Assembly (NCBI GenBank): GCA_018842655.1
Contig: JAGTWN010000004.1
Location: 2,852,001 to 2,916,000, forward strand
Direction: 5' to 3'
From: Candidatus Pantoea haifensis
GTDB taxonomy: Bacteria; Pseudomonadota; Gammaproteobacteria; Enterobacterales; Enterobacteriaceae
Length of the DNA stretch: 64,000 bases
The translations under genes and the position numbers were made by a program. Position 1 is the first letter of the stretch, and every line of letters begins with the position of its first letter. Below, one piece after another: positions 46,915 through 57,514 of this stretch. Below the pieces are notes generated by a model, which was not told where the DNA came from, did not search any database, and saw only the letters and a list, made by a program, of their open reading frames with translations.

Positions 46915-47346
46915 TTATTTACCGCGTACTAACGGCAGGTTTTCACCGCTCCAGCCGCTAACGCCATCTTTTAATACAGAAACTTGAGTAAAGCCTGCAG
47001 CACTAAGGTGTGCAGCAGGTTCAGCAGCACTTTGTCCGGTTGCGCACACCACAATTATGGGCTGTGCTTTATGCTTTTCCAGTTCGGCAAAGCTGCCTTT
47101 TTTAATATCTGCCGCGGCTACGTTCAGTGCACCAGAAATGTGTCCTTTGCGATAATCGTCGCGCGAACGCACGTCTACTACTACCGCGTCCTCTTTGTTA
47201 ATCAGGCGGGTTGCTTCACCGCGGCTGATTGTTTTTACCTTAGAGAACATCCCTTTAACGGTAGTTACAATCACCAGAATAAGTAAAACGACCCATGCCA
47301 GACTCAGGATGGGGTGATTGCTTGCAAACTGCATAATTTCTTGCAT
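46915..47346 (-). CDS. yibN: Membrane-anchored rhodanese-like protein YibN
   Basis: 143 residues with one N-terminal membrane helix ([17 protein letters not shown]) and a single rhodanese domain. The catalytic-loop Cys is in VVCATGQSA near residue 101, so sulfurtransferase activity is possible, substrate unknown. First gene of the yibN-grxC-secB-gpsA run. Upstream, the gene gpmM that precedes envC in E. coli is absent. Confidence 0.93.
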   Translation of the reverse strand: MQEIMQFASNHPILSLAWVVLLILVIVTTVKGMFSKVKTISRGEATRLINKEDAVVVDVRSRDDYRKGHISGALNVAAADIKKGSFAELEKHKAQPIIVVCATGQSAAEPAAHLSAAGFTQVSVLKDGVSGWSGENLPLVRGK

Positions 47347-47597
47347 GAGGGGTAACGACTCCAGACCGGGCTAATAAGCTAAAACAAGGGTTCTGAGTAT
47401 ACCTGCGCCACTTCGCATGTACAGACGCTTAGCGGGCAGAGTTAAGATTTGTGCGCCATTTTCCAAAAAAGTGGCCGAATGGCAAAAATGACGTAACGCT
47501 TATCCCTGGTTTAGCCGATAACAGACACGTTTGGAAAAGGAAATGCTGATCTGGCGCGCTGGTAAGCGGCTGTTCATCGTGGAATAATCATTGGTCT

Positions 47598-48898
47598 ATG
47601 AAGGGAAAAACAACCGTTTTACACACAAGGACCCGTCGCAACGGTGTTAACCTGCCGTTGTTCACACACTTGTCCACTCTCTCATTCGGTCTGCTTTGTG
47701 CGGGCGCGCTGTTGCTGCCTGTCGTTGCGCAAAGCGCGGAAGACAACAAATCACAGCTACAATCTATTCAGCAAAATATTGCTGAAAAAGAGAAAATTGT
47801 TAAAGCGCAAAAGCTGCAACGCAGCAAGCTGTTAGATCAGTTGCAGAGTCAGGAAAAGATCATTGCGCAAGCCAGTCGTCAGCTGCGAGAAACGCGCAAC
47901 AGCCTTACCACGTTGAATAATGAAGTCAGTCAGCTTGCAGCTTCCATTACCCGCCTCGAAAAGCAGCAGACGCAGCAAGAAACGTTGCTGTCCCAGCAGC
48001 TGGACGCGGCCTTTCGTCAGGGTCAGCACAATGGCCTGCAACTGCTGTTAGGTGGCGAGGAGAGCCAGCGTAGCGAACGTATTCTGGCTTATTTTGGCTA
48101 TCTGAACGATGCGCGTCAGCAGAGCATCGAGGCGCTGCAAAAAACGCGACACGATCTCAGCCAGCAGCGCAGTGCGCTGGAACAAAAACAGCAGCAGCAA
48201 AAAACGTTGTTAGCCCAGCAGCAAGGCCAGCAGGAGAAACTGCAACAGGCGAGCGCCGCACGCAAGAAAACCCTGAGCGCACTGGAAAGTTCTCTGGAAA
48301 GAGATCAGGCCGACTTAGTAGAGATGCGCCAGAACGAAAGCCGCTTGCAGGATAAGATTGCTCGCGCCGAACGTGAAGCGCGTGAGCGTGCTGCCCGGGA
48401 AGCGCGTGAAGCTGAAAAAGTGCGCCAACGTCAGGAACAGGCGAAAGCAAAAGGCTCTCGTTATCAGCCGACACAAAGCGAGCGCGAATTAATGGCGCGT
48501 ACAGGGGGCTGGGCCGTCCCGGCGGACAGGCGATGTGGCCGGTACGCGGTCGGATTGAGCACCGCTTTGGTGAGCAGTTGCAGGGCGAGTTACGCTGGAA
48601 AGGCTTAGTCATCGATGCGCCAGAAGGCACCGAAGTCAAAGCTATCGCTGATGGTCGCGTTTTGATGGCTGACTGGCTCCAGGGTTACGGTCTTGTTGTG
48701 GTGCTGGAGCACGGCAAAGGCGACATGAGTCTTTATGGCTACAACCAAAGTGCACTTGTGAGCGTAGGTGCTCAAGTGAAAGCAGGACAGCCTGTTGCTC
48801 TGGTGGGCACCAGCGGCGGCCGTGGCACGCCATCGCTCTATTTTGAAATTCGCCGCCAGGGACAGGCCGTCAATCCACTTCCGTGGTTAGGAAAATAA
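47598..48898 (+). CDS. envC: Murein hydrolase activator EnvC (one frame break)
   Basis: Periplasmic coiled-coil protein recruited by FtsEX that activates amidases AmiA and AmiB at the septum. Repaired length 433 residues. A signal/membrane segment near 25-45 (LSFGLLCAGALLLPVVA) is followed by long coiled coils to about 285 and a C-terminal LytM domain lacking the zinc ligands, as expected for EnvC. The frame breaks at a G5 run (48504-48508, RTGG); one more G restores LGRPGGQAMWPVRG. The later part continues to WLGK. Confidence 0.93.
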
Positions 48899-48901
48899 GT
48901 T

Positions 48902-49813
48902 TTGCCTCATCTTCGAAAAATTTCTGCCATTGTGAGCAGCTTGCTACTCAGCTTTGCCGCTCATGCAGGTAAGCTTTCCATTGTCATTGATGATTTTGGC
49001 TACCGTCCCACAGAAGAGAATAAAGTCTTGCAGATGCCGCCTGCGATTTCGGTTGCGGTATTGCCCAATGCGCCACATGCGCGTGATATGGCGACAAAAG
49101 CACACCAGCGCGGACATGAAGTGCTTATTCATTTACCCATGGCTCCCCTCAGTAAGCAACCGCTGGAAAAAGATACCTTAACGCCTGAGATGAGCAGTGC
49201 TGAAATTGAACGCATTATTCGTAATGCCGCCAATAACGTGCCTTACGCGGTTGGACTGAACAACCATATGGGCAGCAAAATGACGTCCAGCCTGTTTGGT
49301 ATGCAAAAAGTGATGCAGGCACTTAATCAATACAATTTCTATTTCCTTGACAGCATGACTATCGGCAACAGCCAGTCCGTTCCGGCAGCGCAAGGTACGC
49401 GAGTTAAAGTATTGAAGCGTCGTGTTTTCCTTGATGACAGTCAGGATATCAACGCTATCCGCCAGCAATTTACCCGCGCCGTCAAACTGGCTCAGCGAGA
49501 CGGCTACGCCATTGCGATTGGCCATCCGCATCCCAATACCGTGCGTGTACTGCAACAAATGCTGCCGACGCTGCCTGCTGACATTACATTAGTGCGGCCA
49601 AGTCAGTTGCTTAATGAGCCGTTGCGCAGCGGTCATGCTGGCAGTAAACCAGTTAATCCACCGCCAGCCAGGCCTGAGCCTCACTTCCAGCCGCCTGGTG
49701 AGTGTAAAACGCAACAGCCGCTGACGCCGGTTCCGGCCACGCGTGCGTTAGATGTCGTGGGCGAAAGCCTCCGTCAGAGTCCGCTGTTTACTACGCTGGA
49801 AAAGTTGTTTTGA
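48902..49813 (+). CDS. yibQ: Divergent polysaccharide-deacetylase family protein YibQ
   Basis: 303 residues with a signal peptide (KISAIVSSLLLSFAAHA) and a YibQ-type polysaccharide-deacetylase fold (Polysacc_deac_2). The conserved IDDFGYR, VLIHLPMAP and NNHMGSKMT motifs are seen. Substrate unknown; the link to envC suggests a cell-wall role. Start TTG at 48902, three bases after the envC stop, with AGGA upstream and no alternative ATG, so translation is probably coupled. Confidence 0.9.
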   Translation: MPHLRKISAIVSSLLLSFAAHAGKLSIVIDDFGYRPTEENKVLQMPPAISVAVLPNAPHARDMATKAHQRGHEVLIHLPMAPLSKQPLEKDTLTPEMSSAEIERIIRNAANNVPYAVGLNNHMGSKMTSSLFGMQKVMQALNQYNFYFLDSMTIGNSQSVPAAQGTRVKVLKRRVFLDDSQDINAIRQQFTRAVKLAQRDGYAIAIGHPHPNTVRVLQQMLPTLPADITLVRPSQLLNEPLRSGHAGSKPVNPPPARPEPHFQPPGECKTQQPLTPVPATRALDVVGESLRQSPLFTTLEKLF

Positions 49814-49883
49814 ATTCACTAAGCGTGCTCAGCCCACGGCTTTGCATTCAATTGCCCGCAGAAATTATTATAATTTACGCCTG

Positions 49884-49889
49884 TATAAT
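49884..49889 (+). promoter_or_regulatory. -10 box upstream of the glycosyltransferase pair
   Basis: A perfect TATAAT lies 35 bases before the first glycosyltransferase start; a clear -35 box is not obvious. It suggests the two genes form a separate unit from envC-yibQ. Confidence 0.45.
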
Positions 49890-49918
49890 GCAGGCGATAC
49901 GCGGGAAAGTTGAGATGG

Positions 49919-51148
49919 ATGACGATGAATAAACAGAAAATCCTGCTGCTGGACAACGGCAAAGAATGGGGCGGCGGCACTAACAGTATGTTAGAGCTGC
50001 TGAAACGAATCGATCGTCAAAAATTTGATATCACCTGCTGCTTTTATCATAACTATACGCGCGGCAATGGTGAGACGATAGAATCTATCCTCAATTCGCT
50101 CGATATTCAGGTGTTTTTCATTCCTCAAATCAAGCAACCACGCTGGGCAAAAATTGTTAAAGAAGCAACGCGCACTCTCTTGTTTTTTAACCGAAAGCTG
50201 AGAAAGCGGCTTATCGATCTTATTGATGAGCGTTGGCGTATTGCGCCGAACGCTCTCAAAATAAACTCACTGCTACAGCTCGGCAATTACGACACGCTTT
50301 ATATGAATAACCAGCCCAGCACCAATGTGGAAGGGTATATTGCTGCACGCGGGCTGGACGTTGCAGTTGTACAGCACTGTCGTATTGATCCATTAATGGA
50401 TGCACGCCTGGTTAAAATAGTTAACCACGATTGCCAGGCGGTTATTGCCGTTTCACATGGCGTAAATAAGACGTTATGCAACAGCGGTGTTCTGGCTGAA
50501 CGCTGCTTTACCGTTTCCAATGCTATCGATATTCATCAGCCGCTTCCGGATCGGCTTGAAGTACGTCAGCGTTTTAAACTGTCGCCCGATACCTTTGTGT
50601 TCGGTTCAATTGGATCGCTAATCTTACGCAAATCCAACCACCATATTTTACAAGCGTTAGGCCGATTCAAGCGCGCCAATCCTGATGCGGACTGGAAAAT
50701 GGTGATTGTGGGCGCGGGCCCGGAACTTCAACCACTGTTACAACTGGCCACTGCCGAAAATATCCAAAACCAGGTGATCTTCACAGGCTTTCAAAACAAC
50801 GCGCTGGAGTATCTCACCGCTTTTGATACCTTCATTTTGGCTTCACGCAGTGAGGGTTTGCCGCGCGTGGTACTGGAAGCCATGCTGGTCAACACCGCCG
50901 TTGTGGGCTCACGCGTGGTCGGCACTGCCGAATTGATCAGCCATGACGAAACCGGGTTGCTTTTTGATTATGGCAACGTGGTGCAGTTGACACAGCATTT
51001 GACCGCTCTGTGGCAGGATAATGAACTGCGTCAACGGCTGGTTGTCGCCGCTGCCAAACGTGTACGCGAACAGTACGCCATTGAATCTTATGTCAATGGC
51101 GTCGAAAACATTCTTCAAAGTGTTGTCAGGGAAAAGCAACATGCTTAA
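49919..51148 (+). CDS. GT4-family glycosyltransferase (probable LPS core or envelope)
   Basis: 409 residues with the two-domain GT-B layout. An N-terminal GGGTNSMLELLKRI nucleotide-sugar loop is near residue 17. The C-terminal domain has GSIGSLILRKSN near 230 and the E-x7-E signature SEGLPRVVLEAMLVNT near 315. It resembles sugar transferases that add hexoses to lipopolysaccharide. Start could also be the ATG at 49925; neither has a strong ribosome-binding site. Its 3' end overlaps the next gene by eight bases. It occupies the site where E. coli has waaH. Donor and acceptor cannot be named. Confidence 0.8.
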   Translation: MTMNKQKILLLDNGKEWGGGTNSMLELLKRIDRQKFDITCCFYHNYTRGNGETIESILNSLDIQVFFIPQIKQPRWAKIVKEATRTLLFFNRKLRKRLIDLIDERWRIAPNALKINSLLQLGNYDTLYMNNQPSTNVEGYIAARGLDVAVVQHCRIDPLMDARLVKIVNHDCQAVIAVSHGVNKTLCNSGVLAERCFTVSNAIDIHQPLPDRLEVRQRFKLSPDTFVFGSIGSLILRKSNHHILQALGRFKRANPDADWKMVIVGAGPELQPLLQLATAENIQNQVIFTGFQNNALEYLTAFDTFILASRSEGLPRVVLEAMLVNTAVVGSRVVGTAELISHDETGLLFDYGNVVQLTQHLTALWQDNELRQRLVVAAAKRVREQYAIESYVNGVENILQSVVREKQHA

Positions 51149-52081
51149 CTTTTAAATCCACGTTATCGCCACATTCGCGCCCGACATAATCTTTCCTGCT
51201 CGCAGGCAGAGGCGCAGGGCAGCGTGCCTGTTACCTCGATAGTTATTCCCTGTACCGGGGCAGATTTCATCGAAGAGGCAAAGCTCAGCGCGCTGTTTGC
51301 AGAACGTTTTGCTACCCAGGCCGAAGAGATCGTGATTGTCAGTGACCAACCCGTCGCTGATTTCGGCCAGCTACCGGCAAAAACGCGCGTGGTAACGCTT
51401 GATGTGCCGCATCGTGAAGCGAGCTATCGCTACAAGCAGATTTACCGCAGCCGCCTCATCAAATTGCAGGCACCGCTTCAGGCCAAAGGCGAAGGGATTT
51501 TGATGATCGATTCCGATCTTAACCTGCTAAAAATGCCAGATATTCAGATGAAGTCAGGCCATCTCTACTCCAGCTTTCGACAGGGGAAGATGATTGCCAA
51601 ACTGGAAGGTGCCGCAAGCGAGGTTGTTCCGGCCTATTACAAAACCAGTATTCGCCCTTATTTAGTTGATCATGTGAATGGCGCTTATCTGGCTGCAACA
51701 CGTGAAGTGTGGCAGCGCATCTCTCCGCTGTGGATGACGCTGTTTAACGATACGTGGAACCTGATGAATGACAGCCAGCCGCCGACCGATCAGTTACCCC
51801 TGGCGGCGTTACTGGATATGCTGGATATCAAAACCGTTAATCTTGGTGAATGGGCAAACTGGCCTGTGTCGAAAAAGATTGGCGGCCTGGCTGCGGTTAT
51901 TCCGGCCGAGGTCGTTGGTGCGCACGGGGGATTTCCGCTGTCAGAGTGGCAAAAATACCTTGAAGATCCACATCAACCGCTGACATTCAAAGGCCAGGAC
52001 TACACACGTAAAGTCCGCTACCTGACCGATGAAGAAAAAAACAGGCATAACCCTTCGGCCGCCAGCGCGGCCGAAAATTAA
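51141..52081 (+). CDS. Putative GT-A-type glycosyltransferase-like protein (one frame break), function unknown
   Basis: I do not recognise this gene by name. Its likely start is the ATG at 51141, overlapping the upstream stop. The frame then breaks after MLNF at a T4 run (51150-51153), and one more T gives [17 protein letters not shown] before [12 protein letters not shown]. With the repair it has 313 residues. It starts like a GT-A nucleotide-sugar fold (IVIPCT...), and a DxD-like metal motif is present in [11 protein letters not shown]. No membrane segments. The 3' end overlaps tdh by four bases. Probably works with the preceding transferase. Start by GTG at 51224 is an alternative if the break is real. 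Confidence 0.65.
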
Positions 52082-53105
52082 TCCCAGCTCAACACGACTT
52101 TTCCTGAATGCCCTGAACGCATCTCATCGAAGCCCTGCTGAAAATCATCAATGTGATAGCGATGCGTAATAATGGGGTTAAATCCAGACCAGACTGGATC
52201 AGCGCCGCCATTTTGTACCAGGTTTCAAACATTTCCCTTCCATAAATCCCTTTAATAAACAGCCCTTTGAAGATGACAAGATTCCAGTCAATGGCCATCT
52301 CGCCCGGTGGAATGCCTAATAGCGCAATGCGTCCGCCGTGATTCATCACGTCTAACAAACTGCGAAATGCTGGCGGAGCGCCTGACATTTCTAAGCCAAC
52401 GTCAAAACCTTCTGTCATCCCCAGTGAGTGCATCACATCGTGAAGATCTTCCTGCGCGACGTTAACCGCGCGCGTGACGCCCATGCTGCGCGCCAGCTCT
52501 AGCCGATAGTCATTGATGTCAGTAATCACTACATTGCGCGCACCTACGTGACGACAGACGGCAGCCGCCATAATTCCAATCGGACCGGCGCCCGAAATCA
52601 GCACGTCTTCACCGACTAAATCAAACGACAGCGCAGTATGAACCGCATTGCCAAAAGGATCGAAGATAGCGGCCAGTTCATCGGAAATGTTGTCAGGGAT
52701 TTTGAAAGCGTTATAGGCGGGAATAACCAGATATTCAGCGAAGCAACCCTGGCGATTTACGCCAACACCAACCGAATTGCGACATAAGTGTGTGCGCCCG
52801 GCACGGCAGTTGCGGCAGTGGCCACAGGTGATATGCCCTTCGCCAGAAACGCGATCGCCAATATTAAAACCTTTTACTTCCTGACCGATTGCGACCACTT
52901 CACCGACATATTCGTGGCCGGTAATCATCGGCACCGGAATGGTTTTGCTGGACCAGTCATCCCAGTTGTAAATATGCACATCAGTGCCGCAGATGGCTGT
53001 TTTACGAATTTTGATTAACAGATCGTTATGTCCAGGCTCAGGCACTGGCGCATCCGTCACCATCCAGATCCCTTCTTCTCTTTTCAGCTTGGCAAGTGCT
53101 TTCAT
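52078..53105 (-). CDS. tdh: L-threonine 3-dehydrogenase Tdh (one frame break)
   Basis: Zinc alcohol-dehydrogenase family; oxidises threonine to 2-amino-3-ketobutyrate, which Kbl cleaves to glycine and acetyl-CoA. Repaired length 342 residues (E. coli 341). Catalytic Cys in [10 protein letters not shown] near 38, structural zinc cysteines in [17 protein letters not shown] near 92-107, Rossmann [10 protein letters not shown] near 172. The break is at C4 on the coding strand (52174-52177): one more C gives [13 protein letters not shown]. The start at 53105 has GGAG six bases upstream. Second gene of kbl-tdh, ten bases after kbl. Confidence 0.93.
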
Positions 53106-53115
53106 CATCGACTCC

Positions 53116-54310
53116 TCAGGCAATCACGCCAAGCTGTTTACCGATGCGGGTGAACGCCGCAACTGCGTGCTCAAGTTGCTCCTGCGTATGCGCAGCCGAT
53201 ATTTGTGTACGAATGCGGGCCTGTCCTTTTGGCACTACGGGATAAAAGAAGCCTGTAACGTAAATGCTTTCCTGTTGCAGCAACTGGGCAAACTCTTGCG
53301 CCACTTTTGCTTCGCCCAGCATGACCGGAATGATGGCGTGATCTGCTCCAGCCAGAGTGAACCCAGCCGCCGTCATCTGCTCACGAAAATAGCGTGCGTT
53401 ATCCCATAAACGCTGACGCAGGCCATCGCCTTCACTCAGCATCTCCAGTACGCGAATCGAAGCGGCAACAATCGCTGGCGCTAAAGAATTTGAAAAAAGA
53501 TAAGGACGAGAACGCTGGCGTAGCCACTCGATCACTTCAGCCCGGCCAGCGGTATAACCGCCTGACGCGCCGCCCAGTGCTTTGCCCAGAGTGCCGGTGA
53601 TAATGTCGACGCGACCCATAACATCACAATATTCGTGCGTACCGCGTCCGGCGTGTCCAACAAACCCCACTGCATGTGAATCATCCACCATTACCAGCGC
53701 GGAAAACTCATCGGCAAGGTCACAAATGGCTTTTAAATTAGCGATCACGCCATCCATCGAGAACACGCCATCTGTTGCAATAATAATGTGTCTGGCCCCG
53801 TTATCGCGGGCTTCCTGCAACCGTGCACGCAGCTCCTGCATATTATTATTGGCATAGCGATAGCGTTGCGCTTTGCAGAGACGCACCCCATCAATTATCG
53901 ATGCGTGGTTTAACGCATCAGAAATGATGGCATCTTCGGCCCCCAGCAGCGTTTCAAACAGGCCACCATTGGCATCAAAACAGGATGAGTAAAGGATCGC
54001 ATCTTCCATGCCGAGGAAGTCAGCCAGTTTTTTCAAGCTGCTTATGCGTGTCTTGCGTACCGCAGATAAAACGCACGGATGCCATGCCAAATCCGTGGGA
54101 ATCCATCCCTTCTTTAGCCGCCTGGATTAATGCCGGATGGTTTGCTAAACCTAAATAATTGTTTGCACAGAAATTAATCACAGATGAGCCGTTAGCTACG
54201 TCAATATTAGTTTGCTGAGCCGACGTGATAATACGCTCTTGTTTGAACAAGCCTTCATGGCGTGCGTCATTCAGTTGCTGTTGTATTTGCTGATAAAATT
54301 GCGCTGACAT
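53116..54310 (-). CDS. kbl: 2-amino-3-ketobutyrate CoA ligase Kbl (frame break of two bases)
   Basis: PLP enzyme that splits aminoketobutyrate into glycine and acetyl-CoA. Expected 398 residues from [15 protein letters not shown] Lys in [14 protein letters not shown] near 244; SHAVGFVG holds the cofactor-contacting Asp and His. The break lies at an A6 run on the coding strand (54028-54033) in CTTGAAAAAACTGG. To give [10 protein letters not shown] at the E. coli length, two As are missing; deleting one would also restore frame but shorten the protein. Start 54310. First gene of kbl-tdh. Confidence 0.92.
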
Positions 54311-54540
54311 TATTGCTCTCCTCAGAAGGCCATGGTTTGGCACATCATACTGAGCAGTCAGCAAAATCACGATAAACACGCTAACAGAATGTTAATTTTG
54401 CAGCATAGTTCACGCCCCGGCGGGTTAAGCACAAATCGTTACAGAGTCATCTGGCTGTCTGCACCCTGATGAAATGTTATGATGTCGGGCATTAGCGTGT
54501 GAAACCTCCTGTTTCACCCCTCAACGTTGAAGGTATTAAC

Positions 54541-55473
54541 ATGATTATCGTAACTGGCGGCGCAGGAATGATTGGCAGCAACATCGTCAAGGCGCTAAAC
54601 GAACGCGGTCACACCGACATTCTGGTGGTAGATAATCTGAAAGACGGCACCAAGTTCGTGAATCTGGTCGATCTGGATATCGTCGATTACATGGACAAAG
54701 AAGAGTTTCTTATCAGCGTAATGGCTGGCGACGATCTCGGCCCTGTTGAAGCCGTTTTCCATGAAGGTGCCTGCTCTGCTACCACCGAATGGGACGGCAA
54801 ATACATGATGGATAACAACTATCAGTATTCAAAAGAACTGCTGCATTTCTGTCTGGAACGCGAAATTCCTTTCCTGTATGCCTCTTCTGCTGCGACTTAC
54901 GGTGGTCGTAACGATAACTTTATTGAACAACGCGAATATGAACAGCCGCTGAATGTGTATGGCTACTCAAAAATGTTGTTCGACCATTATGTGCGTCAGA
55001 TTTTGCCAGAAGCGAACTCACCGGTATGTGGATTCCGTTATTTCAATGTTTACGGACCCCGTGAAGGCCACAAAGGCAGCATGGCCAGCGTCGCATTCCA
55101 TTTGAATACGCAAATCAGTAATAACGAAAATCCCAAGTTGTTTGAAGGCAGTGATGACTTTAAACGTGACTTCATCCACGTTGATGATGTCGCTGCCGTT
55201 AATCTTTGGTGCTGGGAAAATGGCATATCCGGCATTTATAACTGCGGTACTGGCCGTGCGGAATCTTTCCAGGAAGTTGCTGATGCCGTGCTGAAATTCC
55301 ATCAGAAAGGCCAGATCGAATACATTCCGTTCCCGGACAAATTAAAAGGACGCTATCAGGCCTATACGCAAGCCGATCTCACTAATCTGCGCGCAACGGG
55401 CTATGACAAGCCGTTTAAAACAGTCGCGCAAGGTGTGGCTGAATATATGGCCTGGCTGAACCGCAACGCATAA
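54541..55473 (+). CDS. hldD: ADP-L-glycero-D-manno-heptose 6-epimerase HldD
   Basis: Last step of the heptose donor for the LPS inner core. 310 residues, as in E. coli. The NADP Rossmann motif is [11 protein letters not shown] at 5-15 and the active-site [10 protein letters not shown], with Tyr and Lys, is near 140. In enteric genomes it heads a waa operon and has a heat-shock promoter, which I cannot pin down here. waaF follows after 17 bases. Confidence 0.98.
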   Translation: MIIVTGGAGMIGSNIVKALNERGHTDILVVDNLKDGTKFVNLVDLDIVDYMDKEEFLISVMAGDDLGPVEAVFHEGACSATTEWDGKYMMDNNYQYSKELLHFCLEREIPFLYASSAATYGGRNDNFIEQREYEQPLNVYGYSKMLFDHYVRQILPEANSPVCGFRYFNVYGPREGHKGSMASVAFHLNTQISNNENPKLFEGSDDFKRDFIHVDDVAAVNLWCWENGISGIYNCGTGRAESFQEVADAVLKFHQKGQIEYIPFPDKLKGRYQAYTQADLTNLRATGYDKPFKTVAQGVAEYMAWLNRNA

Positions 55474-55490
55474 AGGAATCTGCACCGGCA

Positions 55491-56549
55491 ATGAAAATTC
55501 TGGTTATCGGCCCTTCCTGGGTCGGCGATATGATGATGTCGCAAAGTCTCTATCGCACACTCAAGGCCGAGCATCCTGATGCGGTGATTGATGTGATGGC
55601 ACCCGCCTGGTGCCGTCCGTTGCTGTCACGCATGCCGGAAGTGAATCAGGCACTGGCGATGCCGCTGGGACACGGCGCGTTGGAAATCGGTGAACGTCGT
55701 CGGCTGGGAAAAGCCCTGCGTGCCAGCGGTTATGATCGTGCTTACGTGCTGCCTAACTCGTTTAAATCTGCTCTTGTGCCTTTTTTCGCGGGCATTAAGC
55801 GTCGTGTTGGCTGGCGTGGCGAAATGCGTTACGGCCTGCTGAACGATCTGCGTAAGCTGGACAAAGCTGCGTTTCCGCTCATGGTTGAACGCTATGTTGC
55901 GCTGGGCTATGACACACCAGTGGTCTCCGCGCAGCAACTGCCTCAGCCGCTGTTGTGGCCGCAACTGAGCGTTGACGATCAGGAAAAAATCGAAACGGCG
56001 GCACAGTTTCAGCTCTCTGCCGATCGCCCGATCATCGGATTCTGTCCTGGCGCTGAATTTGGTCCGGCTAAACGCTGGCCCCACTATCATTATGCTGCGC
56101 TGGCGCAGCAGCTGATTAATGATGGCTATCAGGTGGTGCTGTTTGGTTCAGCAAAAGATCGCCCAACCGGTGATGAGATTATCGCCGCCCTGCCTGATGA
56201 CCTGCATTCACACTGCCGTAATCTCGCGGGCGATACGCAGCTTGAGCAGGCCGTGATTTTGCTGGCCCACTGCTGTGCGGTGGTCAGCAACGATTCTGGT
56301 TTAATGCATATCGCCGCGGCACTCAATCGTCCGCTGGTCGCGCTGTACGGGCCAAGCAGCCCAGATTTTACGCCGCCGTTAGCTAAACAGGCGCGCATTA
56401 TTCGCCTGATTACCGGCTATCACAAAGTGCGTAAAGGCGATGCCGGGCATGGTTATCACCAAAGCCTGATCGATATTCAGCCCGCGCGCGTGCACCAGGA
56501 ACTGACCGGGCTGTTAAGCCAGTCTCAGGAGGTGAGATGCACGTCCTGA
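55491..56549 (+). CDS. waaF: ADP-heptose:LPS heptosyltransferase II WaaF
   Basis: Adds the second heptose to the LPS inner core. 352 residues of GT9. MKILVIGPSWVGDMMMSQSLYRTL at the N-terminus and the donor-site PGAEFGPAKRWP near 184 are typical, with SNDSGLMHIAAAL near 264. It overlaps waaC by 13 bases. Confidence 0.97.
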   Translation: MKILVIGPSWVGDMMMSQSLYRTLKAEHPDAVIDVMAPAWCRPLLSRMPEVNQALAMPLGHGALEIGERRRLGKALRASGYDRAYVLPNSFKSALVPFFAGIKRRVGWRGEMRYGLLNDLRKLDKAAFPLMVERYVALGYDTPVVSAQQLPQPLLWPQLSVDDQEKIETAAQFQLSADRPIIGFCPGAEFGPAKRWPHYHYAALAQQLINDGYQVVLFGSAKDRPTGDEIIAALPDDLHSHCRNLAGDTQLEQAVILLAHCCAVVSNDSGLMHIAAALNRPLVALYGPSSPDFTPPLAKQARIIRLITGYHKVRKGDAGHGYHQSLIDIQPARVHQELTGLLSQSQEVRCTS

Positions 56550-57514
56550 TTGTTAAAACGTCCTCAATGGGCGATGTCCTTCATTCGTTACCCGCGCTCA
56601 CTGACGCGATGCAGGCTATTCCCGGCATCCGTTTCGATTGGGTGGTTGAAGAGAATTTTGCGCAAATTCCTGGCTGGCATCCCGCAGTCGATAACGTGCT
56701 GCCGGTTGCGATTCGCCGCTGGCGCAAACACTGGTTTGGCAGTCAGCAGCGTGAAGAGCGCGTGCTGTTCAAACGTGAATTGCAGTCGCGTCAGTACGAT
56801 ATCGTGATTGATGCGCAGGGTTTAATTAAAAGCGCGGCGCTGGTTACCCGGCTGTCGAAAGGCATCAAGCACGGACTCGACAGCCGTAGCGCACGTGAGC
56901 CGTTTGCCAGTTGGTGGTATGACAAACGCCATGAAGTCAGTAAACAACAGCACGCGGTAGAGCGGACTCGCGAACTGTTTGCTAAAAGCCTCGGTTATGA
57001 AAAGCCGCAGACGCAGGGTGATTATGCCATTGCCGGACATTTCTCCGCTGAAACCGCACACCCCTCTGCCCCTTATCTGGTTTTTCTTCACGCCACTACG
57101 CGAGACAATAAGCACTGGCCAGAAGATCACTGGCGTGAACTGATTGGCCTGCTGCAATCCTGTCACCTGCGCATTAAATTGCCCTGGGGTGCGGAACATG
57201 AACATCAGCGTGCCCAGCGTCTGGCGAGTGGTTTTGATCATGTTGAAGTCTTGCCGAAGCTGACGCTGCAAGCGGTTGCGCAACAGCTTGCAGGCGCGCA
57301 TGCAGTTGTTTCAGTTGATACGGGTTTAAGCCATCTGACAGCAGCACTTGATCGCCCCAATATCACGTTATACGGGCCGACCGATCCGGGCCTGATTGGC
57401 GGTTACGGCAAGAACCAACAGGCATTGATTGCGCCTGGGCGTGATTTAGCACAGCTCCCGGCCCAGACGGTAGTTGAAAAACTTCAGGCTGTTTTAGCGG
57501 AAAACACACAATGA
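56537..57514 (+). CDS. waaC: ADP-heptose:LPS heptosyltransferase I WaaC
   Basis: Adds the first heptose to Kdo of the inner core. 325 residues of GT9. N-terminal VLIVKTSSMGDVLHSLPALTD, HATTRDNKHWPEDHW near 190 and VSVDTGLSHLTAALD near 258 mark it. Overlaps the next gene by four bases (ATGA). Confidence 0.97.
   Translation: MHVLIVKTSSMGDVLHSLPALTDAMQAIPGIRFDWVVEENFAQIPGWHPAVDNVLPVAIRRWRKHWFGSQQREERVLFKRELQSRQYDIVIDAQGLIKSAALVTRLSKGIKHGLDSRSAREPFASWWYDKRHEVSKQQHAVERTRELFAKSLGYEKPQTQGDYAIAGHFSAETAHPSAPYLVFLHATTRDNKHWPEDHWRELIGLLQSCHLRIKLPWGAEHEHQRAQRLASGFDHVEVLPKLTLQAVAQQLAGAHAVVSVDTGLSHLTAALDRPNITLYGPTDPGLIGGYGKNQQALIAPGRDLAQLPAQTVVEKLQAVLAENTQ

Noticed and set aside
51224-51260. GTG at 51224 as the start of the glycosyltransferase-like gene
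   Set aside because: A frame repair of one T gives an ATG start at 51141 coupled to the upstream stop, in line with other run-length errors in this window.
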